From a virus: DNA of 36,473 bases. The notes under the pieces were generated by a model. It ran no database searches. It had not been told where the DNA came from and saw nothing but the letters and a program-made list of their open reading frames with translations. Numbering within the stretch: position 1 is the first letter of the stretch; each line of letters opens with the position of its first letter. Below, one piece after another: positions 17,801 to 25,205 of the stretch. The position numbers and the translations under genes are program-made. The stretch spans positions 1-36,473 of IMG/VR virus record IMGVR_UViG_3300032084_000655. The stretch is one strand, 5' to 3'.

Positions 17801-19475
17801 TGCTAAGTACAAATGTCTTAAAAGTATCGACATATTGAGAGCTTACACCTAAGCACTTAAGCTCTTCTGAGAAGAAGTCTACTAAATCCTCATTCAGATC
17901 ACAGTCCGTATAGAACTTCTCCTCCTCCCAAGGTGGTATCTCAAAAGCTCTTCCTCTATAATTGAACCTGAAGCTTCTATCGTCTGGGTTGAACCTATAG
18001 CCTCTAATGTTGAAAAGGTCAGGGAATTTTCTTACTGCTCTTAGCAGTATGTGATCAACAGTATATCTTATATTAATCTCTAGGTTGGCTGGGTCATACT
18101 CTCCGTTATTAAACTCAAGAGATTTTCTGTGTGTCCAGGACTCTAAGCTATCAAACTGTGGTGAAGCCGTAGCTAGAAGATAGAACATTAGCTGAGGAAT
18201 ATAAGACTCATAGAACTCAGATATAGCCTCCTGGAAATCTATACCCGTTCCTGGTAAAATGCTATTGATGAGTGCTATAAGCCCATCCTTAGTACCTTTC
18301 TTCTTGTAAAGGTCTACAGCATTTCTTAGTTGTCTTCTCCAAGATGAAATGTCGTTGTTGTAAAACTTCCATCCAATGATGTCTGCTAAGTATGGAAGTA
18401 ATTCTGGAGGACAGTCATCTATGGATTTCACAGATCTAAGTTTCTCGTTGTACTCATTTATGTCTGCGAACATGAAGGATACCGCCTTCATGAATCTAGA
18501 GAACGGGGCTAATCTACTTTCTGCATCAGGAGCTTGAGATGAATCGAAATACTCTTGAAGTAGATCTCTCATGTAAGTATCATCTCCAGATGAATACTTA
18601 TTACCGTAAATTACATCAATTAGAGTAAGGTATCTATCAAGCTGTTGGCTTCCGCTAGTCCAAGTATCTACTCCAGAAGAATAGCTTGGGTGGATGTAGT
18701 AACCATACAAGGGGGTTCCGTAAATCCATTCTCCTCCGAACTGAACTCCTGATAAACTTCTACCATCTTGGTTATACCAAAGAAACTTAAATACAGTTTT
18801 TATGGCATCATTTAAGGTTAGAGTCTGTCCCTGAAATAGCTTATCGCAATATAAATCAAGAAGGGCTGAAGAGGGGTCGTAGAATTCGAGGGGGGTTGAG
18901 TCTGCTGCTCCGTATCCAGCAGGTTGATTTAAATAATAAAACCACGATAGCGTATCTGATAAATAGTCATGAGTTCCTTGATGAGTATTTGAAAATGCGC
19001 TGGAGGTGGTATCGTCTAAATCAACTAAAACGGGAGGTCTTTTTGATCTAACCCCGAATGCAGGAATGGTTGGTAGAAAGGTTCCTGAAAGGTAACTTTT
19101 AAACTCTTCTGATGTTGAGAAATCAGAAAAAGACTTGCCTACCTTATTAAGTATTTTTAGCTCGAAGTCCCTCGGAGAAAGCTCTGTTAAATTATTCTGG
19201 GGCACGAACAGTGCGGCCAATCCTGAAAAGGTATTTAGATCAAAGTTACCTGCATCAAAGGTGCTTGAAAAGTTTATAGGTCTTCTACCAATAGACTTGT
19301 CGTAACTAGGGTTTGATTGAATACAAGCATTTATGAGGTTAATTATTCCTGCGCTAACCTTGTCTATAGGATTTGTTTCAAACCCACTTAAATCAATATC
19401 CCTCTCCTTGTAAATAGAAGGAGTTAGAATATCAACTATCTCGTCATAGTTTCTTTTGAAGTAGCGATTAGACAT
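14889..19475 (-). CDS. Giant baseplate wedge protein containing a Tail_P2_I (gpI) domain
   Basis: This is a 1528-residue protein. Around residues 340-412 is the hallmark of the P2 gpI/TIGR02242 tail family: an IDDCPPELLPYLADIIGW segment, then WRRQLRNAVDLYKKKGTKDG and a helix ending ILPG. The gene directly follows the gp6/gpJ gene, exactly where gpI sits in P2 and Mu. GpI-type proteins and T4 gp7 are regarded as counterparts in the (gp6)2-gp7 wedge core, and the length here is nearer to gp7 (~1030 aa) than gpI (~180 aa). Residues 1-330 and 450-1528 are beta-rich, with many Asn/Ser/Tyr loops, and show no other domain I recognise. They likely form the peripheral baseplate that anchors the fibres encoded downstream. 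The start overlaps the upstream gene by 8 bases. A perfect TATAAATA lies 6 bases upstream of the ATG. Confidence 0.8.
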   Translation of the reverse strand: MSNRYFKRNYDEIVDILTPSIYKERDIDLSGFETNPIDKVSAGIINLINACIQSNPSYDKSIGRRPINFSSTFDAGNFDLNTFSGLAALFVPQNNLTELSPRDFELKILNKVGKSFSDFSTSEEFKSYLSGTFLPTIPAFGVRSKRPPVLVDLDDTTSSAFSNTHQGTHDYLSDTLSWFYYLNQPAGYGAADSTPLEFYDPSSALLDLYCDKLFQGQTLTLNDAIKTVFKFLWYNQDGRSLSGVQFGGEWIYGTPLYGYYIHPSYSSGVDTWTSGSQQLDRYLTLIDVIYGNKYSSGDDTYMRDLLQEYFDSSQAPDAESRLAPFSRFMKAVSFMFADINEYNEKLRSVKSIDDCPPELLPYLADIIGWKFYNNDISSWRRQLRNAVDLYKKKGTKDGLIALINSILPGTGIDFQEAISEFYESYIPQLMFYLLATASPQFDSLESWTHRKSLEFNNGEYDPANLEINIRYTVDHILLRAVRKFPDLFNIRGYRFNPDDRSFRFNYRGRAFEIPPWEEEKFYTDCDLNEDLVDFFSEELKCLGVSSQYVDTFKTFVLSNTVSGNQPIKKYNSTFLFFTDVLNTPPNHDYIINSFDKRRLKYLPMWNAKSSHFDFTVSGGGFDMDFFQSSNYNRYDFTNSLASVEDFSPAKSIPRVHVDISGVEQISSGDYFFPKVKYAVVELQSPSGLAASWQASSLNMRHPDLGLRGRDIYTPSFVEDPTKTHIIHGYLPCFKREQIIFGQANTITNPLTASGPYTAEAPRTAVRRRNHSKTLTKGEWYARTGYNQPSFYNGVSSTTVTYSPNQSDDTLYEYLPLGWQPSSYEYTPVVFPVSGVWDKCETVDSSSIYNGVETSACYEIRGAQTYANTSSIEKDAEHFFVDRSNLSEVVILINKLLEEKTRAKAKAIYDQNSRLLDTSSFRDSVESLTNYLLNTGEDSISNYYDFEFGQTKPGCKSLFAGIHRLYDSYLKQLGFHSVSDSELNSLEDGGLSVISHAFGPLAYNAKLTIRGSEYDNDYNKISGSVSDENVFSLSAASLVDFYDGNTLNDLYVGTNAERRCFGMLSGVEVVDSRSGSRNAISCFNLSSDRSILGGPTHLVGKNLIAMKSVEGLPRLRYHIGPDNGLRGTYGPRVNKLVPEHDFSFEVSSQFLEEYSNRIGGGSLGVWIHTVPETDANGNTVFWNYMPDGTWKMYDASYITGNRNGISRTKNELAHTFDMQQDSLIDNLIPCYESGEPAKLSLLSLDTSNIKVNKIKFSTKNRPVKVPVSYFQAHNQVHRLDQSYVIELFPMYSSESDTADTSRKYWIYKGMQIVDNYFNYCTRTNEVVEIPNFSKAEDATVSSVIFYKPDGSVVPNGTKMYVNDDGEILLDGEKITYAFTSPVIQTPEKPRLYSKVYAYIKSRWVTEDLLTDSTSTEVFIDNTKYVGEFSQKEDYLLSPDDLGMEGLELGSHMVTEVSVQYPISPENILRAFRHFRYVSEQISSRDNSETEDLYGTSGGGRMNYRIHPASYQNDTTWFTDKRYNELEFYN

Positions 19476-21039
19476 ATTCTATATTTATAACAAGGTTGTT
19501 TAGCTGAAGAATCTCATTGAACTCCAGTCGAATATCGTTATCAAGGTTGTCTACTCGACAGACACGAACTTCGTCTACATTATCGAAGACTGCTCTGTTT
19601 ATATCTGCAAGAAGGACTCGCTCACCAAACTCTCTGTTGTCAACATTGAAGAAGTTGCTTACCTCGGTTGAAGCTTTTCTGATAATCTCACCCTCCTTTG
19701 GCTTGAACTTATCAGATACAGAAATTGTAACAACAAGATCTAAAGTTCTAATAAGACCATCGACTAGTACGATCTCATCAGTTAGCATCTTCTTTCCTTC
19801 AACGGCTTCAAGGAATGCATTCTTAAATGCAATAGATGCTTTCTGTAGTTGATTAGTCGATGCCTTCTCAAGTATGAATAGGTCAACGATGTTAGCTGAT
19901 GAGTAGGATTTTCGTGCGGAGGCTGTTGCTTTGGCTGATGAACCAGTAGGTCCTACGAATCTGGCTGCGAAGGACTTGTAATCATCTAAAGAAACTAGTC
20001 TGTCCTGAGTTCTGAAGTTAAGGGGTCCGTACTTCTTAGCCTTATCAACAGTTTCAGCCTCGGCTCCACCCGTTATGGATTGAATGTTTTCTATCTGAAT
20101 TTGTTTTCCACCCGTTGCTCTTGTAGAAGTATTGATATAGCTTCTAGGAACATTACCTCTTGAACCCCCACCAACTCTGTAAGTTACTACATAATCAGAA
20201 CTGTTTGGAGGAATTACTCCGTTTGTACCGTCTCCAAATATTACAGTAGCACGATAGTCATCATCGTATCGTATTGAGAAGATCTTCTGATCTGTAGAAG
20301 ATGCAGCGTACAGGCTTTCTACTTCAACATATACTCCACTTGTAGTTGTATCGTCAGAGTTTATGAAAACTTGAACACTTCCTTCAATAACAGGACCCTC
20401 AGTCAGACCTATCTCCTTTACATTGTCCACCTCATTGAAAGGTCCTGCTTCCCTTGCGAAACTGCCTTCCAGTAGTGCAAGGTTTGTCCATACGCCAGGA
20501 GCGTCTGCATCGGCGTTCTCTAAAGATATACTTGAATCAGACTTAGGATCGTCTAGTAGACCGTTTGTTATGGTGTATAGTGTATATGTTACTGGCTGAC
20601 CGTCATCGGGAGAAGTAACAGTAATGACCCTGTTCTGTGGTGGAATGGTGTAGTCCGCTGGAGTATCCACAGTAGCTCTTGCCCCTCCTGCCCCAGCTAC
20701 AGGACCTCTTAATCTAATACCTATAAGCTCCAGCAGCTTCCTTACATTAACTCTATCCTTAGCTGTCTTAATGAATGATTCATGAGCCAACATGTCGCTC
20801 TTGTAAGACATGACACTTCCCATATAAGCTACTAGCTCTATGAACATCATACCGAGATCGGACTCTTCAAAGTTATTGTAATCGTTAGGATAAACTGCCT
20901 TTACATAATCAATAAGAGCCTCTCTAAGAGTTGCGAAGTCTGTGGCCGTAAAGTCTACTAAATCTCCTCTGTACTCCTCGTCTACGGGAGATACTTTTAA
21001 GAAGTCTGACTTGGCTGTTGTATATGGGATATTACTCAT
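19468..21039 (-). CDS. Baseplate wedge protein gp6/gpJ (Baseplate_J family)
   Basis: This 523-residue protein has the early conserved helix FEESDLGMMFIELVAYMG at about residues 58-76, followed by AHESF and a VRKLLELIGIRLRGP segment, as in T4 gp6, P2 gpJ and Mu gp47. A FGDGTNGVIPP loop near residues 265-275 is also typical of the family. In contractile phages two copies of gp6 pair with gp7/gpI to form the wedge core that controls the switch from the hexagonal to the star conformation. The gene lies between gp25 (four-base ATGA overlap at its start) and gpI (eight-base overlap at its end), the conserved W-J-I order. It is within the length range of gpJ-like proteins and shorter than T4 gp6 (660 aa). 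Identification is confident. Confidence 0.92.
   Translation of the reverse strand: MSNIPYTTAKSDFLKVSPVDEEYRGDLVDFTATDFATLREALIDYVKAVYPNDYNNFEESDLGMMFIELVAYMGSVMSYKSDMLAHESFIKTAKDRVNVRKLLELIGIRLRGPVAGAGGARATVDTPADYTIPPQNRVITVTSPDDGQPVTYTLYTITNGLLDDPKSDSSISLENADADAPGVWTNLALLEGSFAREAGPFNEVDNVKEIGLTEGPVIEGSVQVFINSDDTTTSGVYVEVESLYAASSTDQKIFSIRYDDDYRATVIFGDGTNGVIPPNSSDYVVTYRVGGGSRGNVPRSYINTSTRATGGKQIQIENIQSITGGAEAETVDKAKKYGPLNFRTQDRLVSLDDYKSFAARFVGPTGSSAKATASARKSYSSANIVDLFILEKASTNQLQKASIAFKNAFLEAVEGKKMLTDEIVLVDGLIRTLDLVVTISVSDKFKPKEGEIIRKASTEVSNFFNVDNREFGERVLLADINRAVFDNVDEVRVCRVDNLDNDIRLEFNEILQLNNLVINIEYV
19482..19489 (-). promoter_or_regulatory. TATAAATA, T4-late-promoter-like octamer
   Basis: The minus strand reads TATAAATA from 19489 to 19482, identical to the T4 late promoter core. 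It lies inside the last codons of the gp6-like gene, six bases upstream of the ATG of the giant wedge gene. If used as in T4, transcription would start at or near the ATG, giving an essentially leaderless message. The octamer also simply encodes part of the peptide VINIEY, so chance is a real alternative. Confidence 0.35.
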
Positions 21040-21476
21040 AGTGTTACCTGCACATCCGCTATGGCGTTAGTGCCCGTATCTACAACGGACAGTTTTATTA
21101 AGATACCTGAAAGACCAGAATACTTAACCGTGTCTACAGGATTCACTTTCAATTCTAAAATCCTAATAGAGGGTAGGTAATTTTCAATGCTCGTTACGAT
21201 GTCGAACTCAATCTGGTTTATGGCGTCTTCGTTGTAAGGATCAAAAAGGAACCTTCGTATACCTATTCCGAAGTTAGGAAGCATCACCCTCTCACCTCTA
21301 TCCGTCAGAAGAAGCTGTGTTATCTGAGACTTGAGAAGGGCAGACCCGTACTCACTGGTCACATAGTTTTTAGTATTTTTTCCAAAGGGATAGCCTACGC
21401 CTAGAACCTTGTCGCTGTTAACAAGAGTTACAGACTTGTCTACCTCCCTACTAGGCTGTGAACCGAACAGTACCAT
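21036..21476 (-). CDS. Baseplate wedge protein gp25/gpW
   Basis: This 146-residue protein matches the GPW_gp25 family. It has the GERVMLPNFGIGIRRFLFD motif near residues 82-100 and a following IEFDIVTSIENYLP helix. Gp25 is the small wedge protein whose lysozyme-like-named but non-enzymatic fold joins the wedge core to the first sheath ring and nucleates sheath polymerisation. Its length is normal for the family (T4 gp25 has 132 residues). The N-terminal ~40 residues include a short extension rich in Lys, Ser and Asp. Start and stop are coupled to neighbours (TGATG overlap with the LamG gene upstream, ATGA with gp6 downstream). Identification is confident. Confidence 0.93.
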   Translation of the reverse strand: MVLFGSQPSREVDKSVTLVNSDKVLGVGYPFGKNTKNYVTSEYGSALLKSQITQLLLTDRGERVMLPNFGIGIRRFLFDPYNEDAINQIEFDIVTSIENYLPSIRILELKVNPVDTVKYSGLSGILIKLSVVDTGTNAIADVQVTL

Positions 21477-24181
21477 CAGACATCAATATCCTCGAAGAAT
21501 CCTTTGTGAGCTATGTAGTTTTTATAAGCTTCACTTATATTTAGAGGCTTACTATAAACTTTAAAACTTCCGATGTGGCCTGTCAATCCGCTGTAGAAAC
21601 CGTGGCCTGTAGACATGAATCCACCAGAGCTTGTGTCTACAGGAATGCCGTCAGTCCACCCCCCACCAACAATCCAAGGAGTGAAGAACACATCATTAAC
21701 TGGGCCGTTGGCTAGGTCTGAGGTCTGTGCGTTAACAAGCTTTGTCCTATCGTAGAAAAAGCTTGGGTTGTCTGAATCTATAGGTGATATGAAGGTAGGG
21801 ATTCTTGCTGGTTCCTTTTCAGGTGTTCCGAAGACCTCGCTATAAGACTTGGATGAAAGAAGTTCTCCATTCAAGAATACTGATATGAGATCGTTTCTCA
21901 CATCCATGGATACGGATAAGTGTTGGAAATCACCAGATAGATCAAGTAGTTTGTAACCGCTAGAAGTGGTTGCTGTGACATCTATCGACATACTAAGGTA
22001 TGTATTAACTTGATTATCACAGTCCCCTGATCTAATAAACTCAACATCGGTTCCATTGATAGACTGAGTTGGAGCAATAAAGAAGCTTACAGAGCTTGTT
22101 GTTGAGGACGCATCTATACCTAAAGTAGAACCGGGGTTTAGATCAGTTCCCCTAGCCTGAACAGATTGCTGGGTTATTTGTGGGTCTCTTGTGAAACCCA
22201 TAAGCATACCTTTAACAGTCTTAGTTCCAAACTGGTTTGATTGTGTCTCTGCGTTTCCTGTGAACGAGCCTCCTATGTTTTCGTTAGCAAGTATTATCTT
22301 GTAGAAATTGAAATCAGTCCAACTTGCGTCCGAAGCCTGAAGGTTCATGTCGGAGGAGGCGTCAGTTCTTTCAAAGAAGTTTGAGGAACCACAGAAGTTT
22401 GGCATGTGAAGCCACATATCAAAAGAACAACCGGAAGTGTTGTACATGAGGTTCTGCATCTCCGGTGTCTGTGGTAACCTTAGATAAGATCCTAGTCCTG
22501 AAGGAGCAAAGGTTCCCACTGAATCATTTAAGTAGGTATACCGCACTATACCGTCTAGCTTTGGAATAGAAAGACCACTGACAAATACTGACTGTAAGCT
22601 CTTTCCTACTAGCTGCGCGTTGTTGTAGCCACCCTCTGTGTAATCGTTTAGAATACTGAACTCGGTTGAGCTAGGCTTCTCTACATCAGGAACTAAGAAA
22701 GAGTAACAAGCTATCAATGCCTTCGTCGTAATATCATCCGTAATAGTTAAAGCAGGTGATGTTGTAGAGGATACCTCGTTCAAGTCTACGATAGACCCTG
22801 TACCTATATCTGCTACTTCGATTGGATCAATTATTGTTCTTCTGTTAGCGTCTGTAGCTCTTACGAAGGTTGGTCTAAGAGGAAGGATAATATCATCAAC
22901 CTCTCCGTGATCAAAGGTCAGTATGCGCTGCTTCTGAATTGATATGTTAAGGTTTATATTACCTAGGTAGGAGAAGTCGTTAACTGGAACTTCCCCAGGT
23001 CTAAAGAAGTTCTGTGTTCCAAACAGGTCCTGAGACTTTACCGCAATCTCTATCTGCTTCTTCCTCTTGTTTATCTTTCTATCGTATTCGTCTAGAGTGC
23101 TAAACAGTTGTTGTTTTATGTTTATGATTAAGGCCGAGTCCTCTGTGTATCCCGAAGCTTCTAGTTTCTGTCTTTGTTTTTTAAGCTCATGGACTGCGAC
23201 ATTCTTCTGACCAAAGAGGGTGGTTAGGAAGGTGTCCTTATCGTAATACTTCTTTAGATTGTCAGAGTCATCAATTTGATTAACATCTAAAATCGTATCA
23301 AAGTATCTCTCAAGTTCCTTAATCGAGAATGAGGTTCCCTTTCCTCCTAGGTTTGCTGGGTGCTCAAGCCTCCACTTGCTAGGGTCTGGGACGAATCCTA
23401 TATCAGCTTCTGACGGTAAAGAACCTCCTTGATATCTCTTGCCCTGGCTATCGTAATACAGCCCGTCCTCTGACAAGAGGTACTGCCCTGATTTGGACTT
23501 AGGAGGCCCGTAGACGAGCCTGAAGATGGGTTCGGGCTCTCCGTCATCTCCTACGGCAGAAGTCGTTATACCGTTCAGTACAGGCTCTCTGGTGGGATCA
23601 GAGACACGCTCCCGAATGATCTCATCAATGTTCGTCAGTTGATTGTTTACGCTTTCAATATAGTTTAAAGCGTTCTGTATTTCAGACTTGGCTACAATCA
23701 GAGAAACCGTAGTAGGATACTTAGGTCCAGAGTTATCGTTGCCCTTGTCGAGCCACTGTTCTACTTGACCAATACAGTCCTCAATCTGCTGTATGAACTC
23801 TTCGGCTACTTGATAGTTCTCCCATAAGGCAGCACCCGCCCCAGCCAAAGCTCCAAGGAACTCCCCTATCTCCCCTAGGAAATCAAGCTCACCATTCTCT
23901 ATACCATTCTTGGAAGATCCTGATAAAAACACTAGCTTACCTGTAGTAGTGTCGAACTCTACGATTCCAGTATCTCTGAATAGTTTCTTTACAGCAGTAG
24001 CCATGGCTGCTTGAGCAGCAGCCTTGCCTTTAATCAAACCCTGAGAGAACCCACCTAGCATAGAGGTTGGCAGTAAACTTAATATTTCCTTACTGAAATC
24101 GACCAAACACTTAGGCGCACCATACTGCATACCTAGTTCACCCAGAGGGTCATTCAGTAGATTTGGATTAAATTTAACCAT
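21476..24181 (-). CDS. Baseplate-associated protein with C-terminal LamG/ConA-like lectin domain
   Basis: This is a 901-residue protein encoded between the spike and gp25 genes, where simple myoviruses have no large gene. Residues ~1-190 are helical, with Ala/Gly-rich stretches and a helix bundle around EFIQQIEDCIGQVEQWL. Residues ~330-395 look like a coiled coil (HELKKQRQKLEAS, EYDRKINKRKKQIEIAV). Residues ~490-895 resemble a concanavalin A/LamG fold: LIACYSFLVPD start, GCSFDMWLHMPNF strand, FQHLSVSMDVRNDLISVFLNG and a GHIGSFKVYSKPLNISEAYK ending. These are the usual landmarks of the LamG_3 family. A glycan-binding or adhesive function of the C-terminal domain is inferred. The helical N-terminus probably attaches it to the hub or wedge. 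The start overlaps the spike gene by eight bases. Confidence 0.7.
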   Translation of the reverse strand: MVKFNPNLLNDPLGELGMQYGAPKCLVDFSKEILSLLPTSMLGGFSQGLIKGKAAAQAAMATAVKKLFRDTGIVEFDTTTGKLVFLSGSSKNGIENGELDFLGEIGEFLGALAGAGAALWENYQVAEEFIQQIEDCIGQVEQWLDKGNDNSGPKYPTTVSLIVAKSEIQNALNYIESVNNQLTNIDEIIRERVSDPTREPVLNGITTSAVGDDGEPEPIFRLVYGPPKSKSGQYLLSEDGLYYDSQGKRYQGGSLPSEADIGFVPDPSKWRLEHPANLGGKGTSFSIKELERYFDTILDVNQIDDSDNLKKYYDKDTFLTTLFGQKNVAVHELKKQRQKLEASGYTEDSALIINIKQQLFSTLDEYDRKINKRKKQIEIAVKSQDLFGTQNFFRPGEVPVNDFSYLGNINLNISIQKQRILTFDHGEVDDIILPLRPTFVRATDANRRTIIDPIEVADIGTGSIVDLNEVSSTTSPALTITDDITTKALIACYSFLVPDVEKPSSTEFSILNDYTEGGYNNAQLVGKSLQSVFVSGLSIPKLDGIVRYTYLNDSVGTFAPSGLGSYLRLPQTPEMQNLMYNTSGCSFDMWLHMPNFCGSSNFFERTDASSDMNLQASDASWTDFNFYKIILANENIGGSFTGNAETQSNQFGTKTVKGMLMGFTRDPQITQQSVQARGTDLNPGSTLGIDASSTTSSVSFFIAPTQSINGTDVEFIRSGDCDNQVNTYLSMSIDVTATTSSGYKLLDLSGDFQHLSVSMDVRNDLISVFLNGELLSSKSYSEVFGTPEKEPARIPTFISPIDSDNPSFFYDRTKLVNAQTSDLANGPVNDVFFTPWIVGGGWTDGIPVDTSSGGFMSTGHGFYSGLTGHIGSFKVYSKPLNISEAYKNYIAHKGFFEDIDV

Positions 24182-25205
24182 TAGATAATGCTCTCTCTTC
24201 GTCGTTAGTTAGCTCTGGTGAAGGAACAGCCACAGTTCCAGGAGGGCCTGGATTGAGGTTTATCTTCGCCCCTTCAATATTTACATCTCCAGCAGCGGCA
24301 ATGTTAATGTTCTGGCCGGATTGCAGGTTTATATCTTTCTCCGCGTTTACATTAACGGAACCGTTTGTTCGTAATTGAATGATTGAGTCAGGTCCGTCTG
24401 CTACAAGAAGTATCCTTGAATCCTCAGCGTTAACCTTTATCACGATATCGTTGTGATAACTCTCCATGTTAATCTGTCCGCAGGCATTATCTTCATCCGA
24501 ATCCTTCATAACATCCTTGCGAGATCTGTTATAAATGTCGATTCTCCTGCCTCCGTCTAAACAAACATGAATAGATCCTTCTAGAGATAGAAGATCTATG
24601 TTCCTTGTAACATTCAACTCAGCAGACTCAGGACCCATAAGCCCTTCATACTGATCCCCTGTCAGCTTTAGCTTATCAAAGCCATTGTTGTTGTATAAAC
24701 CAATGGAATCATTCTGTCCATTGTCAGCGATTATCATCCTGTGATCCGTTGCACCCTTTACTGATACAAACCTTTCATCGTCTGACTCGTTTCTCTTTGA
24801 AGATATTTCAACACCGTTTCCGTCACGGTTATAAAGCCCTATGCTATCCGGGCTGATCGTATGAGAATAAGGGTCAGTCTGCCCGAAGTATGGAATGTGA
24901 TCAGTTAAAGGAGTTTCCTTTATAATCTTATTCTCTAGCTCCTGTTCACTATCAACAACTGTGCTTAGGTAGATCCAATCATCCGCGTTCGCTGGCTTAA
25001 TTATGACTACTAGATCCGTTTCTTTTGGAATAGCGATCAAACCACCCGATGAATATTTAACAGGACTAGAATACTTAACATCAACAATATCGTTGGAATC
25101 AGCAAGTGCTACCTGGAAAGTTCCCGCGCTTCGACCATCAACATTATTAACAACATGACCCACCTTAGCTTGAAAAGAGCCTTTATGTAAATCCTTATAT
25201 TTCAT
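24174..25205 (-). CDS. Central tail spike, gp5/gpV-like, without lysozyme domain
   Basis: This 343-residue protein has an N-terminal ~85 residues that fit the OB-fold found in gp5/VgrG/gpV spikes (KVGHVVNNVDGRSAGTFQVAL start, LVVIIKPANADDWIYLSTV end). A middle region follows with repeated SIGLYN units. The C-terminal end is a strongly repetitive intertwined beta-helix: VNVNAEKDINLQSGQNINIA, AAGDVNIEGAKINLNPG. This architecture forms the membrane-piercing needle. Unlike T4 gp5 there is no inserted lysozyme domain; the chain passes directly from the OB-like part to the stalk. The needle should be capped by the PAAR protein encoded at the left end of the window. The gene overlaps the hub gene stop by one base (TAATG). 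Identification is confident. Confidence 0.88.
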   Translation of the reverse strand: MKYKDLHKGSFQAKVGHVVNNVDGRSAGTFQVALADSNDIVDVKYSSPVKYSSGGLIAIPKETDLVVIIKPANADDWIYLSTVVDSEQELENKIIKETPLTDHIPYFGQTDPYSHTISPDSIGLYNRDGNGVEISSKRNESDDERFVSVKGATDHRMIIADNGQNDSIGLYNNNGFDKLKLTGDQYEGLMGPESAELNVTRNIDLLSLEGSIHVCLDGGRRIDIYNRSRKDVMKDSDEDNACGQINMESYHNDIVIKVNAEDSRILLVADGPDSIIQLRTNGSVNVNAEKDINLQSGQNINIAAAGDVNIEGAKINLNPGPPGTVAVPSPELTNDEERALSNG

